Shown: positions 7,987-16,933 of the stretch, piece by piece
Position numbering within the stretch: the stretch's first letter is position 1
Layout: each line of letters begins with the position of its first letter
Assembly: GCA_016185015.1 (NCBI GenBank)
Contig: JACPOI010000001.1
Coordinates: forward strand, 1-64,000
DNA length: 64,000 nt
Reading direction: 5' to 3'
DNA from: Burkholderiales bacterium
GTDB taxonomy: Bacteria; Pseudomonadota; Gammaproteobacteria; Burkholderiales; Burkholderiaceae_C
Translations under genes and position numbers: made by a program
Notes under the pieces: generated by a model
Seen by the model: the letters and a program-made list of their open reading frames with translations, nothing else
Told to the model about the DNA's origin: nothing
Database searches by the model: none

Positions 7987-9130
7987 GCATCTGCACGCCC
8001 GCCTTCATAGCCTGATCGGCCAGAGCGTGGCGACCATCGACACCCCTGCCCTGGTGGTGGACCTCGACGCCATGGAGCGCAACCTGCAGAAGATGGCGGA
8101 TTACGCGAAGGCGCACGGCGTGAAGCTGCGCCCGCACGCCAAGATGCACAAGAGCGCGGCCTTGAGCCTGCGCCAGATGCAGGCCGGTGCCGTGGGCATG
8201 TGCGTGCAGAAAACCTCCGAGGCCGAAGCGCTGGCCGCGGCAGGTGTCCACAACCTCTACATCAGCAATGAAGTCATCGCGCCGCCGAAGCTGCAGCGCG
8301 TGGCGGCCTTGGCCCGCAACCTGCAGGCACGCGGCGGCCGACTGGCCATCGCGGTGGACAGCCTGCTGGGCATCGAACATCTGGCCCAGGCCATGGACAG
8401 CGGCGCGAACCTGATCGACGTTTTTGTCGAACTCGACGTGGGCCAGAAACGCTGCGGTGTGGCCGAACCCGCCGACGTGCTGCCGCTCGCACAAGCCATC
8501 GCAAGTCATCCGTCCCTGCGCCTGGCCGGCCTACAGGCCTACAACGGCCGCGCCCAGCATCTGCGCACGGTCGCCGAGCGCCGCGCTGCGCTGGACGAGG
8601 TGATCGCGCGCGTGCAGGAAGCACGCCGCATCGTCGAGGCCGCGGGCTTGAGCCTGCCCCTGGTCACCGGCGCGGGCAGCGGCACCTTCGGCCTGGAGGC
8701 CAGCAGCGGTGTCTTCGGTGAACTACAGGCCGGCTCCTACCTCTTCATGGACGCCGACTACGCGCGCAATGAAGCCGACCCGGCCCAGCCCGCTTTTGAG
8801 CACGCACTCTTCGTCAAGAGCCAGGTCATGAGCGTGAGCCCTGGTCATGTGGTGGTGGACGCGGGCCACAAGAGCCACGCCATCGAATCGGGCCTGCCGC
8901 GCGTGCACGGCGAAGCGCTGGAAGCCACGGGCTGCAGCGACGAGCACACCACCCTGCGCGCCACCTCATCGGCACCGCTGCCGACGCTCGGTGCCACCCT
9001 GTGGCTCATCCCCGGCCATTGCGATCCCACGGTCAACCTGCACGACTGGATCGTCGGCGTGCGCGGCGGGCTGCAGGCGGGCAGCGTGACGGAATTGATC
9101 CGGGTCGATGCCAGGGGCTGCCTGGACTGA
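7970..9130 (+). CDS. DSD1-family PLP-dependent enzyme (D-threonine aldolase-like)
   Basis: A 386-residue fold-type III PLP enzyme with an alanine-racemase-like N-terminal barrel: TPALVVDLDAMERNLQKMA followed by LRPHAKMHKS, where the Lys binds PLP. The C-terminal part contains GHKSHAIESG and the metal-binding IPGHCDPTVNLHD stretch of D-threonine aldolase and D-serine dehydratase (DSD1) enzymes. It probably cleaves or dehydrates a D-hydroxy amino acid in the cytoplasm. Which D-amino acid is used cannot be told from sequence. It overlaps the phosphatase gene and is probably cotranscribed. Confidence 0.85.
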   Translation: MKSAPEHLHARLHSLIGQSVATIDTPALVVDLDAMERNLQKMADYAKAHGVKLRPHAKMHKSAALSLRQMQAGAVGMCVQKTSEAEALAAAGVHNLYISNEVIAPPKLQRVAALARNLQARGGRLAIAVDSLLGIEHLAQAMDSGANLIDVFVELDVGQKRCGVAEPADVLPLAQAIASHPSLRLAGLQAYNGRAQHLRTVAERRAALDEVIARVQEARRIVEAAGLSLPLVTGAGSGTFGLEASSGVFGELQAGSYLFMDADYARNEADPAQPAFEHALFVKSQVMSVSPGHVVVDAGHKSHAIESGLPRVHGEALEATGCSDEHTTLRATSSAPLPTLGATLWLIPGHCDPTVNLHDWIVGVRGGLQAGSVTELIRVDARGCLD

Positions 9131-9151
9131 TCCCGGGCACAAGGTCTAACC

Positions 9152-10624
9152 ATGCCCACAGCCGCCCAGCGTCATCGAATCCTCTGGTTACTCGGCGGCG
9201 TGGTGCTCGCGGCCGCAGGTGCCGTGGTCCTGGCGCGCCTGGAGCTGGCCCGCCAGTTCGAGGCCTTCGAGACCAACGCGCGCATCGTGCACCGCCTGCT
9301 GAGCCAGCGCGTGGTGCAGCACGACGCCATCATGGACACGCTGGCCCTGCTGCAGCCCCCGGCTGACGGCCCCCGTGCCGGCGCGCCCGAGCAGCGCCTG
9401 CCCGCGCTCTACCCGCAGATCCTTTCCGTGCAGCGGCGCAACCCCGGCCAGTCCTGGGTGGACACCAAGCTCGACACCATCGAAGCCGAATCGCGCCGGC
9501 TCAAGCGCCCGAGCCTGGGCGCGGTGGACTTCAGCGCCGGCCAGTACCAGCTGCTGATGGCCGCCACGCCGAGCAGCTTTGTGCTGACCCTGGACCTGCG
9601 CGCGCTGGCGCCCTGGAACGACTGGCCCATGGAACGCGAACGCAGCCCCGTGCGCGTGGCGCTGGAACATGGCGGGCAGCAGATGGTGCTGCAGCCGGGT
9701 ATCAATGTCGACCAGTCCTCGGGCTGGTTCTTCGAATTCCGCAAGCAACTGGCCGCCGAGAGCCAGCCCTTTGAAGTCGTGGCCCAGTTGCGTGTGGGCT
9801 GGGCCGAGCTGCCCTGGGGCCGCATGCTGCTGTGGACGCTGGCCGTGACCGCGGTGCTGGCCCTGCTGCGCCAGTTCCTGCAGCAACGCGCCGAACAGCA
9901 GCGCAGCCAGGCCCTGCTGCGCCTGGGCCAGGTGGCCCGGCTCAACACCCTGGGTGAACTCGCCGCCGGCATGGCCCATGAACTGAACCAGCCGCTCACG
10001 GCCGTTCTGGCCAATACCCAGGCCGCGCAACGCCTGCTGGCCGAAGACCCGCCCGAGCTGGCCACCGCCCGCGGCGCCATGGAACAAGCCAGCGCCCAGG
10101 CCCGCCGCGCGGCCGAGGTGCTGGGCCGCCTGCGCCGCAGCGTGGAACGCCCCGACCCCGGCGCGCATGTGCTGCCCCTGAGCCTGAACGAGGCGGTGCA
10201 CCGCGCCCTCTACCTGCTGGAGCCCGAATGCCAGCGCCGTGGGGTCACGCCCGAAGTGCAGGCCAGCGCCAATGTGCAGGTGCTGGCCGAACCGGTGGCG
10301 CTGGAACAGATCGTGCACAACCTGCTGATGAACGCGCTGCAGGCCCTGGAGCAGGTGCCCGCCGGCGAACGCCATCTGACGCTGAGCCTGCGGCAGCAGG
10401 ACGGCAAAGGTGAACTGGCCGTGGCCGACAGCGGGCTGGGCATAGCCCCCGACGTGCTGCCGCACATCTTCGAACCCTTCTACACCACGCGCAAGGACGG
10501 CCTGGGCCTGGGGCTCAGCCTCTGCGAGAGCCTGGCCACCGGCATGGCCGGCCGGCTCGGCGTGAGCGCAGTGGCCCCGCGCGGCACGCGCTTTTGCCTG
10601 CATTTGCCCCTGGTCAGCGCATGA
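9152..10624 (+). CDS. Membrane sensor histidine kinase
   Basis: A 490-residue two-component sensor. A transmembrane segment near residues 8-28 and another near 225-245 (MLLWTLAVTAVLALL) bracket a periplasmic sensing region. A HisKA domain follows with the phospho-acceptor His276 in GMAHELNQPLTAVL, then an HATPase_c domain with N-box NLLMNALQAL, G1 box VADSGLGIAPD and G2 box DGLGLGLSLC. The architecture resembles FixL/DctB-type kinases of the HELNQPL class. It overlaps the response-regulator gene by 4 bp (ATGA), so the two form a cognate pair. The signal is unknown. Confidence 0.9.
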   Translation: MPTAAQRHRILWLLGGVVLAAAGAVVLARLELARQFEAFETNARIVHRLLSQRVVQHDAIMDTLALLQPPADGPRAGAPEQRLPALYPQILSVQRRNPGQSWVDTKLDTIEAESRRLKRPSLGAVDFSAGQYQLLMAATPSSFVLTLDLRALAPWNDWPMERERSPVRVALEHGGQQMVLQPGINVDQSSGWFFEFRKQLAAESQPFEVVAQLRVGWAELPWGRMLLWTLAVTAVLALLRQFLQQRAEQQRSQALLRLGQVARLNTLGELAAGMAHELNQPLTAVLANTQAAQRLLAEDPPELATARGAMEQASAQARRAAEVLGRLRRSVERPDPGAHVLPLSLNEAVHRALYLLEPECQRRGVTPEVQASANVQVLAEPVALEQIVHNLLMNALQALEQVPAGERHLTLSLRQQDGKGELAVADSGLGIAPDVLPHIFEPFYTTRKDGLGLGLSLCESLATGMAGRLGVSAVAPRGTRFCLHLPLVSA

Positions 10625-11241
10625 ACGCACCGCAATCTCCGCTGATCCATTTGATCGACGACGACGCGGCCGTGCGCGAGAGCCTGGCCCTGCTGATCTC
10701 CACCGTGGGCCTGCGGGTGCAGACCTGGGACCGGCCCGATACCTTCCTGGCCCAGTTCGACCGCCAGGGCATCGGCGCCATCGTGCTGGACGTGCGCATG
10801 CCCGGCATCAGCGGCCTGAGCGTGCTGGACACGCTGATCGCCCAGGGCGTGGACCAGCCCATCCTCATGCTCACGGGCCACGGCACCGTGGAGATGTGCC
10901 GCCGCGCTTTCAAGGCCGGCGCCGCCGAGTTCCTGGAAAAACCTGTCAATGACGAGCAGCTGCTCGAAGCCCTGCAACAGGCCGTGCGGCAGCACGTGAA
11001 GTCGCGCGAGCGGCACCAGGCCGACCGCCTGGCGCGTGAACGTTATGTCCAGCTGTCCGAGCGCGAGCGCGAGGTGCTCGGGCTGATCGTCGCGGGCCTG
11101 ACCAACAAGGAAATCGGCCGCGCGCTGGACCTGTCCCCGCGCACGGTCGAGACGCACCGCGCCCATCTCTTCGCCAAGCTGCAGGCCGAGTCCCTGGCCC
11201 AGCTGATCCGCGCCTACGCGGCGCTGGTCGAGGCCGAATAA
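10621..11241 (+). CDS. FixJ/NarL-type response regulator with LuxR DNA-binding domain
   Basis: A 206-residue response regulator. The receiver domain has the acidic pocket LIDDD at residues 11-15, phospho-acceptor Asp57 in VLDVRMPG, a conserved Thr in LTGHGT and Lys in EKPV. A C-terminal LuxR-type helix-turn-helix follows (LSEREREVLGLIVAGLTNKE then ALDLSPRTVETHRAHLFAKL). The FixJ/TodT-like layout suits an activator of a few nearby promoters. The 18-bp palindrome immediately downstream, before the HbpS-like gene, is the obvious candidate binding site. Confidence 0.92.
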   Translation: MNAPQSPLIHLIDDDAAVRESLALLISTVGLRVQTWDRPDTFLAQFDRQGIGAIVLDVRMPGISGLSVLDTLIAQGVDQPILMLTGHGTVEMCRRAFKAGAAEFLEKPVNDEQLLEALQQAVRQHVKSRERHQADRLARERYVQLSEREREVLGLIVAGLTNKEIGRALDLSPRTVETHRAHLFAKLQAESLAQLIRAYAALVEAE

Positions 11242-11247
11242 GTACCA

Positions 11248-11265
11248 CTCCGTAGTTCTACGGAG
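11248..11265. promoter_or_regulatory. 18-bp palindrome, candidate response-regulator operator
   Basis: CTCCGTAGTTCTACGGAG is a perfect inverted repeat: 8-bp arms around a 2-bp TT centre. It starts 7 bp after the response-regulator stop codon and lies about 45 bp before a TACAGT -10-like hexamer near 11311, in front of the secreted HbpS-like gene. Short-spaced dyads of this type are common sites for LuxR-domain response-regulator dimers. There is no T-tract, so a terminator is less likely. Confidence 0.55.
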
Positions 11266-11372
11266 CCCCGCGCGTAACCGACCGCATGGCGGCGCGCGCC
11301 TTGTTTTCCTACAGTGCATCCATGGTTCGGCGGGCGCCGGGCCAGACCCCAAAACCTTCACAGGAGCACTGC

Positions 11373-11864
11373 ATGTCCACCCTCACCAAGTCCTCGGTCC
11401 TCGTCCTGAGCCTCGTCGCCGGCCTCGCCAGCGCGCAATCCGTGCGCACCGAAAAGAACATGTCCCTGGAACTGGCCAACCAGATCGCCAGCGCCAGCGT
11501 GGCCGCCTGCACCGCCGCCGGCTACAACGTCGCCGCCACCGTGGTGGACCGCGCCGGCACCGTGCGCGCCGTGCAACGTGCCGACAATGCCGGCCCCCAC
11601 ACCCTGGAAGCCAGCCGCCTGAAGGCCTATACCTCGGCCTCGGCCAAGAACACCACGCTGGCCATCATGGAAGCCTCGCAAAAGAACCCGGCCGCGGCCA
11701 ACCTCGTGCACATCCCCGGTTACCTGCTGCTCGGCGGCGGCGTGCCCGTCAAGGTAGGCAATGAAGTCATCGGCGCCGTGGGCGTGGGCGGTGCACCCGG
11801 CGGCCATCTGGACGAACAATGCGCCGTGGCCGCCATCGCCAAGGTGCAGGACCAGCTGAAGTAA
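11373..11864 (+). CDS. Secreted GlcG/HbpS-family (DUF336) protein
   Basis: A 163-residue protein with a signal peptide (LTKSSVLVLSLVAGLASAQS) and one GlcG/HbpS domain. Recognisable segments are ACTAAGYNVAATVVDRAG near residue 45 and IPGYLLLGGGVPVKVGNEVIGAVGVGG-type sequence towards the end. HbpS relatives bind heme or act as extracytoplasmic sensors or accessory proteins; the role here is unknown. The start has a clear SD (AGGAG at 11362-11366). It is followed after 28 bp by an ankyrin protein, and the palindrome upstream suggests control by the adjacent two-component system. Confidence 0.8.
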   Translation: MSTLTKSSVLVLSLVAGLASAQSVRTEKNMSLELANQIASASVAACTAAGYNVAATVVDRAGTVRAVQRADNAGPHTLEASRLKAYTSASAKNTTLAIMEASQKNPAAANLVHIPGYLLLGGGVPVKVGNEVIGAVGVGGAPGGHLDEQCAVAAIAKVQDQLK

Positions 11865-11892
11865 ACACAAGGCACAGCAGAGGAGATCTCCC

Positions 11893-12606
11893 ATGACCAC
11901 CCTACGTCACATCCTCGGTATCTCCCTGCTGGCCCTGGCAGGCCTGGCGACTGTCGCCAGCCTGCCGGCGCAGGCCCAGGTGCCCCCCTCGCCGGCCGAG
12001 GCCGCGGCCTATACCGGCCTGCATGCGGCCGCCTTGGCGGGCGACCTGCCGCGTCTGCAGCAGCTCATCAGCGCTGTGGACAAAGCCAAGCTCAACGCAC
12101 GCGACCCCTATGGCCGCACGCCCCTGCACGTGGCCACCTACGCACGCCAGCGCGCCGCCATCAAGGCACTGGCCCAGGCCGGCGCCGACCTGAACCTGCT
12201 GGAGAGCGACCGTTACGACGCCGTCACCATCGCCTCCGTGGCGGACGACGAAGACACCCTGCGCCTGCTGCTGCAACTCGGTGCCAAGGCCGGCCAGACC
12301 ACCAGCCGTTACGACGGCACGGCCCTGATCGCCGCCGCCCACCTGGGCCACGACGGCGTGGTACGCCAGCTGATCGCTGCCGGCGCGCCGCTGGACCATG
12401 TGAACAATCTGCACTGGACAGCCGTGATCGAATCCATCGTGCTCGGTGATGGCGGCAAGCGTCACCAGGCCACGCTGCAGGCCTTGATCCAGGCCGGCGC
12501 CAACCTGCAGCTCAAGGACCGCATGGGGCAGACACCGCTGGCCCTGGCGCGTGCGCGAGGTTATGGCGCCATGGAAAAGATGCTGTTGGCGGGTGGCGCC
12601 AAGTAG
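11893..12606 (+). CDS. Periplasmic ankyrin-repeat protein
   Basis: A 237-residue protein with an N-terminal signal peptide ending near PAQAQ, then about five ankyrin repeats. Repeat landmarks are YGRTPLHVATYARQ, QAGADLNLLE, LGAKAGQTTSRYDGTALIAAAHLGH, LHWTAVIESIVLG and MGQTPLALARARGY. Periplasmic ankyrin proteins in proteobacteria often accompany catalases or heme proteins as protein-binding partners. Its position directly after an HbpS-like gene, with SD GGAG before ATG 11893, suggests the two are coexpressed and may interact; that is inferred. Confidence 0.82.
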   Translation: MTTLRHILGISLLALAGLATVASLPAQAQVPPSPAEAAAYTGLHAAALAGDLPRLQQLISAVDKAKLNARDPYGRTPLHVATYARQRAAIKALAQAGADLNLLESDRYDAVTIASVADDEDTLRLLLQLGAKAGQTTSRYDGTALIAAAHLGHDGVVRQLIAAGAPLDHVNNLHWTAVIESIVLGDGGKRHQATLQALIQAGANLQLKDRMGQTPLALARARGYGAMEKMLLAGGAK

Positions 12607-12711
12607 ACACTGGCATCAGGGTTCTTGCAAAGGGCGGTCTAGCCCCTTCTCCTTGGCCCATCAAATGCGTTCTCCTGAATGACCCCGCTTTCCTGAAAGT
12701 CCAACCGAGGA

Positions 12712-13437
12712 CTATTTGGACTTGCAGTCGCGCAGGCACCTGCCTCTTGGGTCCAGCACTGGGCGGGGCGGGTCGGAGAACAGACCGATGGCGCAGAAGT
12801 CGCCGGCTTTTTTCAAGCTGGCACAGTTCTCGTCCAATGCTGTGCGGGGATTTTTGATATCGAACCAGAACGGCTCGGTCGTGACGCCCCATGCAGAGAT
12901 GCGATCCGGAAAGCGAAGCTGATACCTCCCGTCGCTGCCGTACACCTGCCCATTGAGCCGATAGGTTTTGCCGTCGTATCCGCTGTGCCGTACTAATTTG
13001 AAGTTGCCATCGGGAGAAAAATCAATTAACAACCTTGCCTCACCTGTATCGAAATAGTAGTAGCGCACTGGCCAGTCGCCTGAAAACCGGGGAATATCTG
13101 AATAGAAAACAACGAATCTTCTGGGGATCCACCAGTTGGCGGCATCGAGAGTCGAAGGAATCCGCACCCAGCTATCAGCCCTGAGTTGTGCCTCCGTTCG
13201 GCTACGGTCCAGAAGCGGCCGTTGCGCTCCACGGTGAATGGGACGGCAATCCGAGCCTTCCTGAGGTGCAGAGCAAACGTATGCGCCCTCCACCGCGACC
13301 ATGGCTTTCCTGGTGGTTGTCACGTCCCGCTGCAGGATTTCCTCATCCGTCGCCGCCGCACAGGGCACCGCCGCGCCCAAGGCGGCCAACAGCAGGAAAC
13401 AGAAAGAGTAAGCGCGTAGGGTCGATGTTCTGCTCAT
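12712..13437 (-). CDS. Secreted protein of unknown function, Cys-containing
   Basis: A 241-residue protein with a signal peptide (AYSFCFLLLAALGAAVPCAAA). The mature part contains seven cysteines, in AYVCSAPQEGSDC, DENC, GDFC and a C-terminal GRCLRDCKSK, suggesting periplasmic disulfides. It is rich in Tyr, Trp and Phe in the middle and may be a small beta-rich domain. No family was recognised. Start chosen at ATG 13435-13437; an upstream extension to 13491 lacks the signal-peptide start context. It stands alone, convergent with the ankyrin gene. The 211 bp to the next gene contain no recognised element. Confidence 0.6.
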   Translation of the reverse strand: MSRTSTLRAYSFCFLLLAALGAAVPCAAATDEEILQRDVTTTRKAMVAVEGAYVCSAPQEGSDCRPIHRGAQRPLLDRSRTEAQLRADSWVRIPSTLDAANWWIPRRFVVFYSDIPRFSGDWPVRYYYFDTGEARLLIDFSPDGNFKLVRHSGYDGKTYRLNGQVYGSDGRYQLRFPDRISAWGVTTEPFWFDIKNPRTALDENCASLKKAGDFCAIGLFSDPPRPVLDPRGRCLRDCKSK

Positions 13438-13648
13438 GATTTTCAATTCTAGATACCTACCTGCAGGATGCTCGGGATCAGGTAGTGCCAATTGCCTTTC
13501 ATCAGCTTCCTCTACCGTCGCTCTCCCCCATAGACTTGCGAGTAACTGGCCTTACATTTGACCCCGCCTGCACCCGCCTTGGCAATAGCCCACACATCAG
13601 GGTAGACACGCAGTTGTCCAAAGGCCACTAACCCTTAGCATCAGCGGC

Positions 13649-15367
13649 ATGAGCCCCAGCCAGATCATCGTCCTCGCTACCCCCGTCTTCCTGCTGCTGA
13701 TCGCGATCGAATACGCCTGGGGCGTTGCGAAGGGCCGCAACACCTACCGCCTCAACGACGCCATCAACAGCATCGGCCTGGGCATGCTGAGCCAGATCAG
13801 CGCGGTGCTCACGCGCCTGCTGCGGGTGGGCATCTACACCGCGGTCTACAGCTGGCTGGCGCTCTGGCACAACGACGCCTTCTGGATGAGCTGGTATGGC
13901 TGGGTCATCGCCCTGGTGTTCTACGACTTCTGCTACTACTGGCTGCACCGCGCCGGCCATGAGGTGGCGGTGTTCTGGGCCGCGCACGTGGTGCACCACC
14001 AGAGCCAGGACTACAACCTCTCCACCGCGCTACGGCAAACATCGAGTGGCGCGCTGCTGGGCTGGGTCTTTTACCTGCCCATGGCCCTGGCCGGTGTGCC
14101 GCCCCTGGTCTTCGGCATCGTGGCGCTGATCGACCTGCTTTACCAGTTCTGGGTGCACACCGAACACGTGGGCAAGCTGGGCTGGTTCGACCGCTGGTTC
14201 TGCAGCCCCTCCAACCACCGCGTGCACCACGCCGTGAACGACCGTTATGTAGACCGCAACTACGGCGGCATCCTCATCGTCTGGGACCGGCTCTTCGGCA
14301 GCTTCAAGGAAGAAGACGAGCGCTGTGTCTACGGCACGCGCAGCCCGCTGGACAGCTGGGACCCGCTCTGGGCCAATGCCGAGGTCTACTGGGACCTGCT
14401 GCGCACGAGCTGGCACGCGCGCCGCTGGAGCGACAAGCTGCGCGTCTGGTTCAAGCCGCCGGGCTGGCGCCCGGCCGATGTGGCGGAGCGTTTTCCCAAG
14501 CCCGCCTTCGACATCGCCCGCCTGCAGCGTTACGACCCGCCGGCCCCGCGCGCCGTGTTGTGGTTCGGCGGCCTGCACTTCCTGGCCTTGCTGGGCGGTG
14601 TGGTGCTGTTCCTCTGGCATGCCGACCGCCTGCCCCTGGCCGAATCGGTCGTCTGGCTGGCCGCCTTGAGCACCGTGCTCTGGTGCACCGGCGCCGTGCT
14701 GCAAGGGCGCCTGAGCATGGGCGAGGTGCTATTCATTGAAGCCGCGGCCCTGTCCACGGCCTGCTCGGCCACCGGCCTGCTGGAACTGCACCGCATCTTC
14801 AAGCCCATGACGATGCTGATTGCTATTATTTTGGTAGCGAACGTGATGCGCCGCTCACCCACCGGCCTGCGGGGCACCAGCCTTTTGCTGCTCGCCCTGG
14901 CCGGTTCGCTGGCGGGCGACGTGTTCCTGATGGTCCCGGGCTATTTCATCCCCGGCCTGGTGAGCTTCCTCTGCGCCCACCTGGCCTACATCGCCGTCTT
15001 CAAACGCGGCCAGACCTGGTTCCCGAGCCGGCGTGCGCTGTTCATTCCCCTGGGCTTCGGTGCGCTCATGTACGCCGTGCTCTGGACCGGCGGCCTACCG
15101 GTGGGCCTGCGTGGGCCGGTGGCAGCCTATGTGCTGGTGATCGCGCTGATGGCGGCACAGGCCATCGGCCGCGCGACGGTGCTGGGTGACAAGCCGGCCG
15201 TCTGGGTTGCCGTGGGTGCGGGTTTTTTCATGCTCAGCGACACGCTGCTGGCACTCAACAAGTTCGTGTCACCGCTGCCGCTCTCGCAACTATGGGTGCT
15301 GTCCACCTACTACGTCGCGCAGGTGCTGATCGTGCGCGGCCTGCTGACCACGCTCAGTCGTCGCTGA
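13649..15367 (+). CDS. Fatty-acid hydroxylase / YhhN fusion membrane protein
   Basis: A 572-residue polytopic membrane protein with two domains. The N-terminal half is a fatty-acid hydroxylase/sterol desaturase superfamily domain with the di-iron histidine boxes HRAGH, HVVHH and NHRVHH plus a distal HTEH. The C-terminal half, from about residue 350, is a YhhN/TMEM86-like eight-helix region with the marker stretches SLAGDVFLMVPGYFIPGLVSF and FFMLSDTLLALNKF. Eukaryotic relatives of both halves (alkylglycerol monooxygenase, lysoplasmalogenase) cleave ether lipids, so a role in ether-type lipid breakdown is plausible but unproven. Its 3' end overlaps the convergent MipA gene by 14 bp. Confidence 0.82.
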   Translation: MSPSQIIVLATPVFLLLIAIEYAWGVAKGRNTYRLNDAINSIGLGMLSQISAVLTRLLRVGIYTAVYSWLALWHNDAFWMSWYGWVIALVFYDFCYYWLHRAGHEVAVFWAAHVVHHQSQDYNLSTALRQTSSGALLGWVFYLPMALAGVPPLVFGIVALIDLLYQFWVHTEHVGKLGWFDRWFCSPSNHRVHHAVNDRYVDRNYGGILIVWDRLFGSFKEEDERCVYGTRSPLDSWDPLWANAEVYWDLLRTSWHARRWSDKLRVWFKPPGWRPADVAERFPKPAFDIARLQRYDPPAPRAVLWFGGLHFLALLGGVVLFLWHADRLPLAESVVWLAALSTVLWCTGAVLQGRLSMGEVLFIEAAALSTACSATGLLELHRIFKPMTMLIAIILVANVMRRSPTGLRGTSLLLLALAGSLAGDVFLMVPGYFIPGLVSFLCAHLAYIAVFKRGQTWFPSRRALFIPLGFGALMYAVLWTGGLPVGLRGPVAAYVLVIALMAAQAIGRATVLGDKPAVWVAVGAGFFMLSDTLLALNKFVSPLPLSQLWVLSTYYVAQVLIVRGLLTTLSRR

Positions 15368-16196
15368 CCTCGACCAGCTTGTCCGACTTCGAGAACACCC
15401 AGGCCACCAGAAAGCCGGCAGAGGTGTCCTCGCGGCGCTGCACCAGCGGGCTGCCTTCGAACACGGCCCCTCGCAGGTCGTCGTACTTGATGAAGGCCCC
15501 CATCCACATATCGCCGTATTTGCGGCCCAGCGAGACGATGTACTGCGAGCCCGAAGCCCCGCCCGAGGCGCTATAGCTCGGGCGCTGGGTGGTGGCGTAC
15601 TGCGGCGCCACATCGTAGAAATAGCCGTGGTACCCACGGTCGCCGTAGATCCAGCCGCCCTGCAGGCCCAGGTTCCAGCCACCGGCCAGCACATTGCGCA
15701 GGTCCAGGTTGAGCTTGGGGTGGAAGATCCAGCCCACGTGCTCGAAGCGGCCGAAGTTGACGGCGAACACCGAACGCAGGGGCAGGCGCAAGTCCAGGTT
15801 GTTGTGCTTGCGCTGGTCGTAGTAGAGATGGACCTGCACCTCAGGGCCGATCTCCAGCGTGGGGTCCAGGTCGGGCATGTTCTGGCGCGCGCTGCTGTCC
15901 TTGCTGCTCACCGGCACCGAGCCGTTGACGCTGATGTCCATTTCCACGCGCTCGCTGCGAAACAGCAGGCCGCGCACGCGGTCGCGGTCCACCTGCAGGA
16001 ACTTGCCGCGGTACTGCACATAGGGCGTGGGCAGCACATAGGTGCGCCGCTCGGCCGCACCGCGATAGAGCGGGAAGTCGATGGCGGCCACACCCGCGCC
16101 GAGCTCCCACTCGGGTTTGAGTTCGGCCCGGGCGGACAGGCCCGGCAGGACGAGCAACAGGCCCAGCAAGGTGCGAAAGATCATGGGCTTGTTCAT
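15354..16196 (-). CDS. MipA/OmpV-family outer-membrane protein
   Basis: A 280-residue protein with a signal peptide cleaved after about LSARA. The mature start is WELGAGVAAIDFPLYRGA, typical of MipA/OmpV beta-barrel scaffolding proteins (YRG, YVLPTPYVQYRG). It ends with alternating hydrophobic strands and a terminal segment LVAWVFSKSDKLVE. In E. coli MipA links murein synthase and hydrolase. Here it is the last gene of an efflux operon, 21 bp after the ABC ATPase gene, so it may act as an outer-membrane component or envelope sensor for that pump; that is inferred. Confidence 0.82.
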   Translation of the reverse strand: MNKPMIFRTLLGLLLVLPGLSARAELKPEWELGAGVAAIDFPLYRGAAERRTYVLPTPYVQYRGKFLQVDRDRVRGLLFRSERVEMDISVNGSVPVSSKDSSARQNMPDLDPTLEIGPEVQVHLYYDQRKHNNLDLRLPLRSVFAVNFGRFEHVGWIFHPKLNLDLRNVLAGGWNLGLQGGWIYGDRGYHGYFYDVAPQYATTQRPSYSASGGASGSQYIVSLGRKYGDMWMGAFIKYDDLRGAVFEGSPLVQRREDTSAGFLVAWVFSKSDKLVEVSDD

Positions 16197-16217
16197 ACGG
16201 TCAGTTGCCGGCAGGTG

Positions 16218-16931
16218 TCATCCGTGCGTCACCACTTCATCGCGTGCGATGCGCCCGTCCACCAGCTCCACGGTGCGATCGCAGCGCGCGGCCAGGCGCG
16301 GGTCGTGGGTGACCACGATGAAGGAGGTGCCGCGCTCGGCGTGGATGCTGCGCAGCAGGGCAAAGACCTCGTCGGAGGAAGCCGTGTCCAGGTTGCCGGT
16401 GGGCTCGTCGGCCAGCACCAGGGCCGGGTTCATGACCAGGGCGCGCGCAATCGCCACGCGCTGCTGCATGCCGCCGGAGAGTTCGGAGGGCCGCTTGTCC
16501 ATGGCGCGGCTCAGGCCCACGGCGGCCAGCAGTTCGCGCGCGTGCTGCTCGTGCCTGCTGCTCACGCGCCCCTCGGCCATGAGCACGGGCAGCGTGACGT
16601 TCTCCACCGCGCTGAAGGCCGGCAGCAGGTGGTGGAACTGGAAGACAAAACCCAGGGTGCTGCGCCGGCGCAGCGTAAGGCCGCCGTCGTCCAGCGACTG
16701 CACCTCCTCACCCTGCAGCAGGTAACGACCGGTGCTCATGCGTTCGAGCAGGCCGACGATGTTGAGCAGCGTGCTCTTGCCCGAACCCGAGGGCCCGATC
16801 AGGGCCATGAAGTCGCCGCGCCGCACGTTCAGGTCCAGGCCGTGCAGCACCTCGGTCTCGTTGGGCTGGCCCACGTTGTAGCTCTTGCGGACGTTGTCCA
16901 GCTCGATGAGCAGATCGGCGCCGTTACCCAT
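16218..16931 (-). CDS. ABC transporter ATP-binding protein (MacB/LolD type)
   Basis: A 237-residue ATPase with Walker A GPSGSGKST near residue 43, signature LSGGMQQRVAIARAL and Walker B LADEPTGNLD. These are the markers of the MacB/LolD/FtsE subfamily that powers type VII ABC systems working across the periplasm. It lies 2 bp after the FtsX-type permease gene and downstream of a membrane-fusion protein. The whole set therefore resembles a MacAB tripartite exporter with ATPase and permease on separate chains. The substrate is unknown. Confidence 0.92.
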   Translation of the reverse strand: MGNGADLLIELDNVRKSYNVGQPNETEVLHGLDLNVRRGDFMALIGPSGSGKSTLLNIVGLLERMSTGRYLLQGEEVQSLDDGGLTLRRRSTLGFVFQFHHLLPAFSAVENVTLPVLMAEGRVSSRHEQHARELLAAVGLSRAMDKRPSELSGGMQQRVAIARALVMNPALVLADEPTGNLDTASSDEVFALLRSIHAERGTSFIVVTHDPRLAARCDRTVELVDGRIARDEVVTHG

Positions 16932-16933
16932 GG

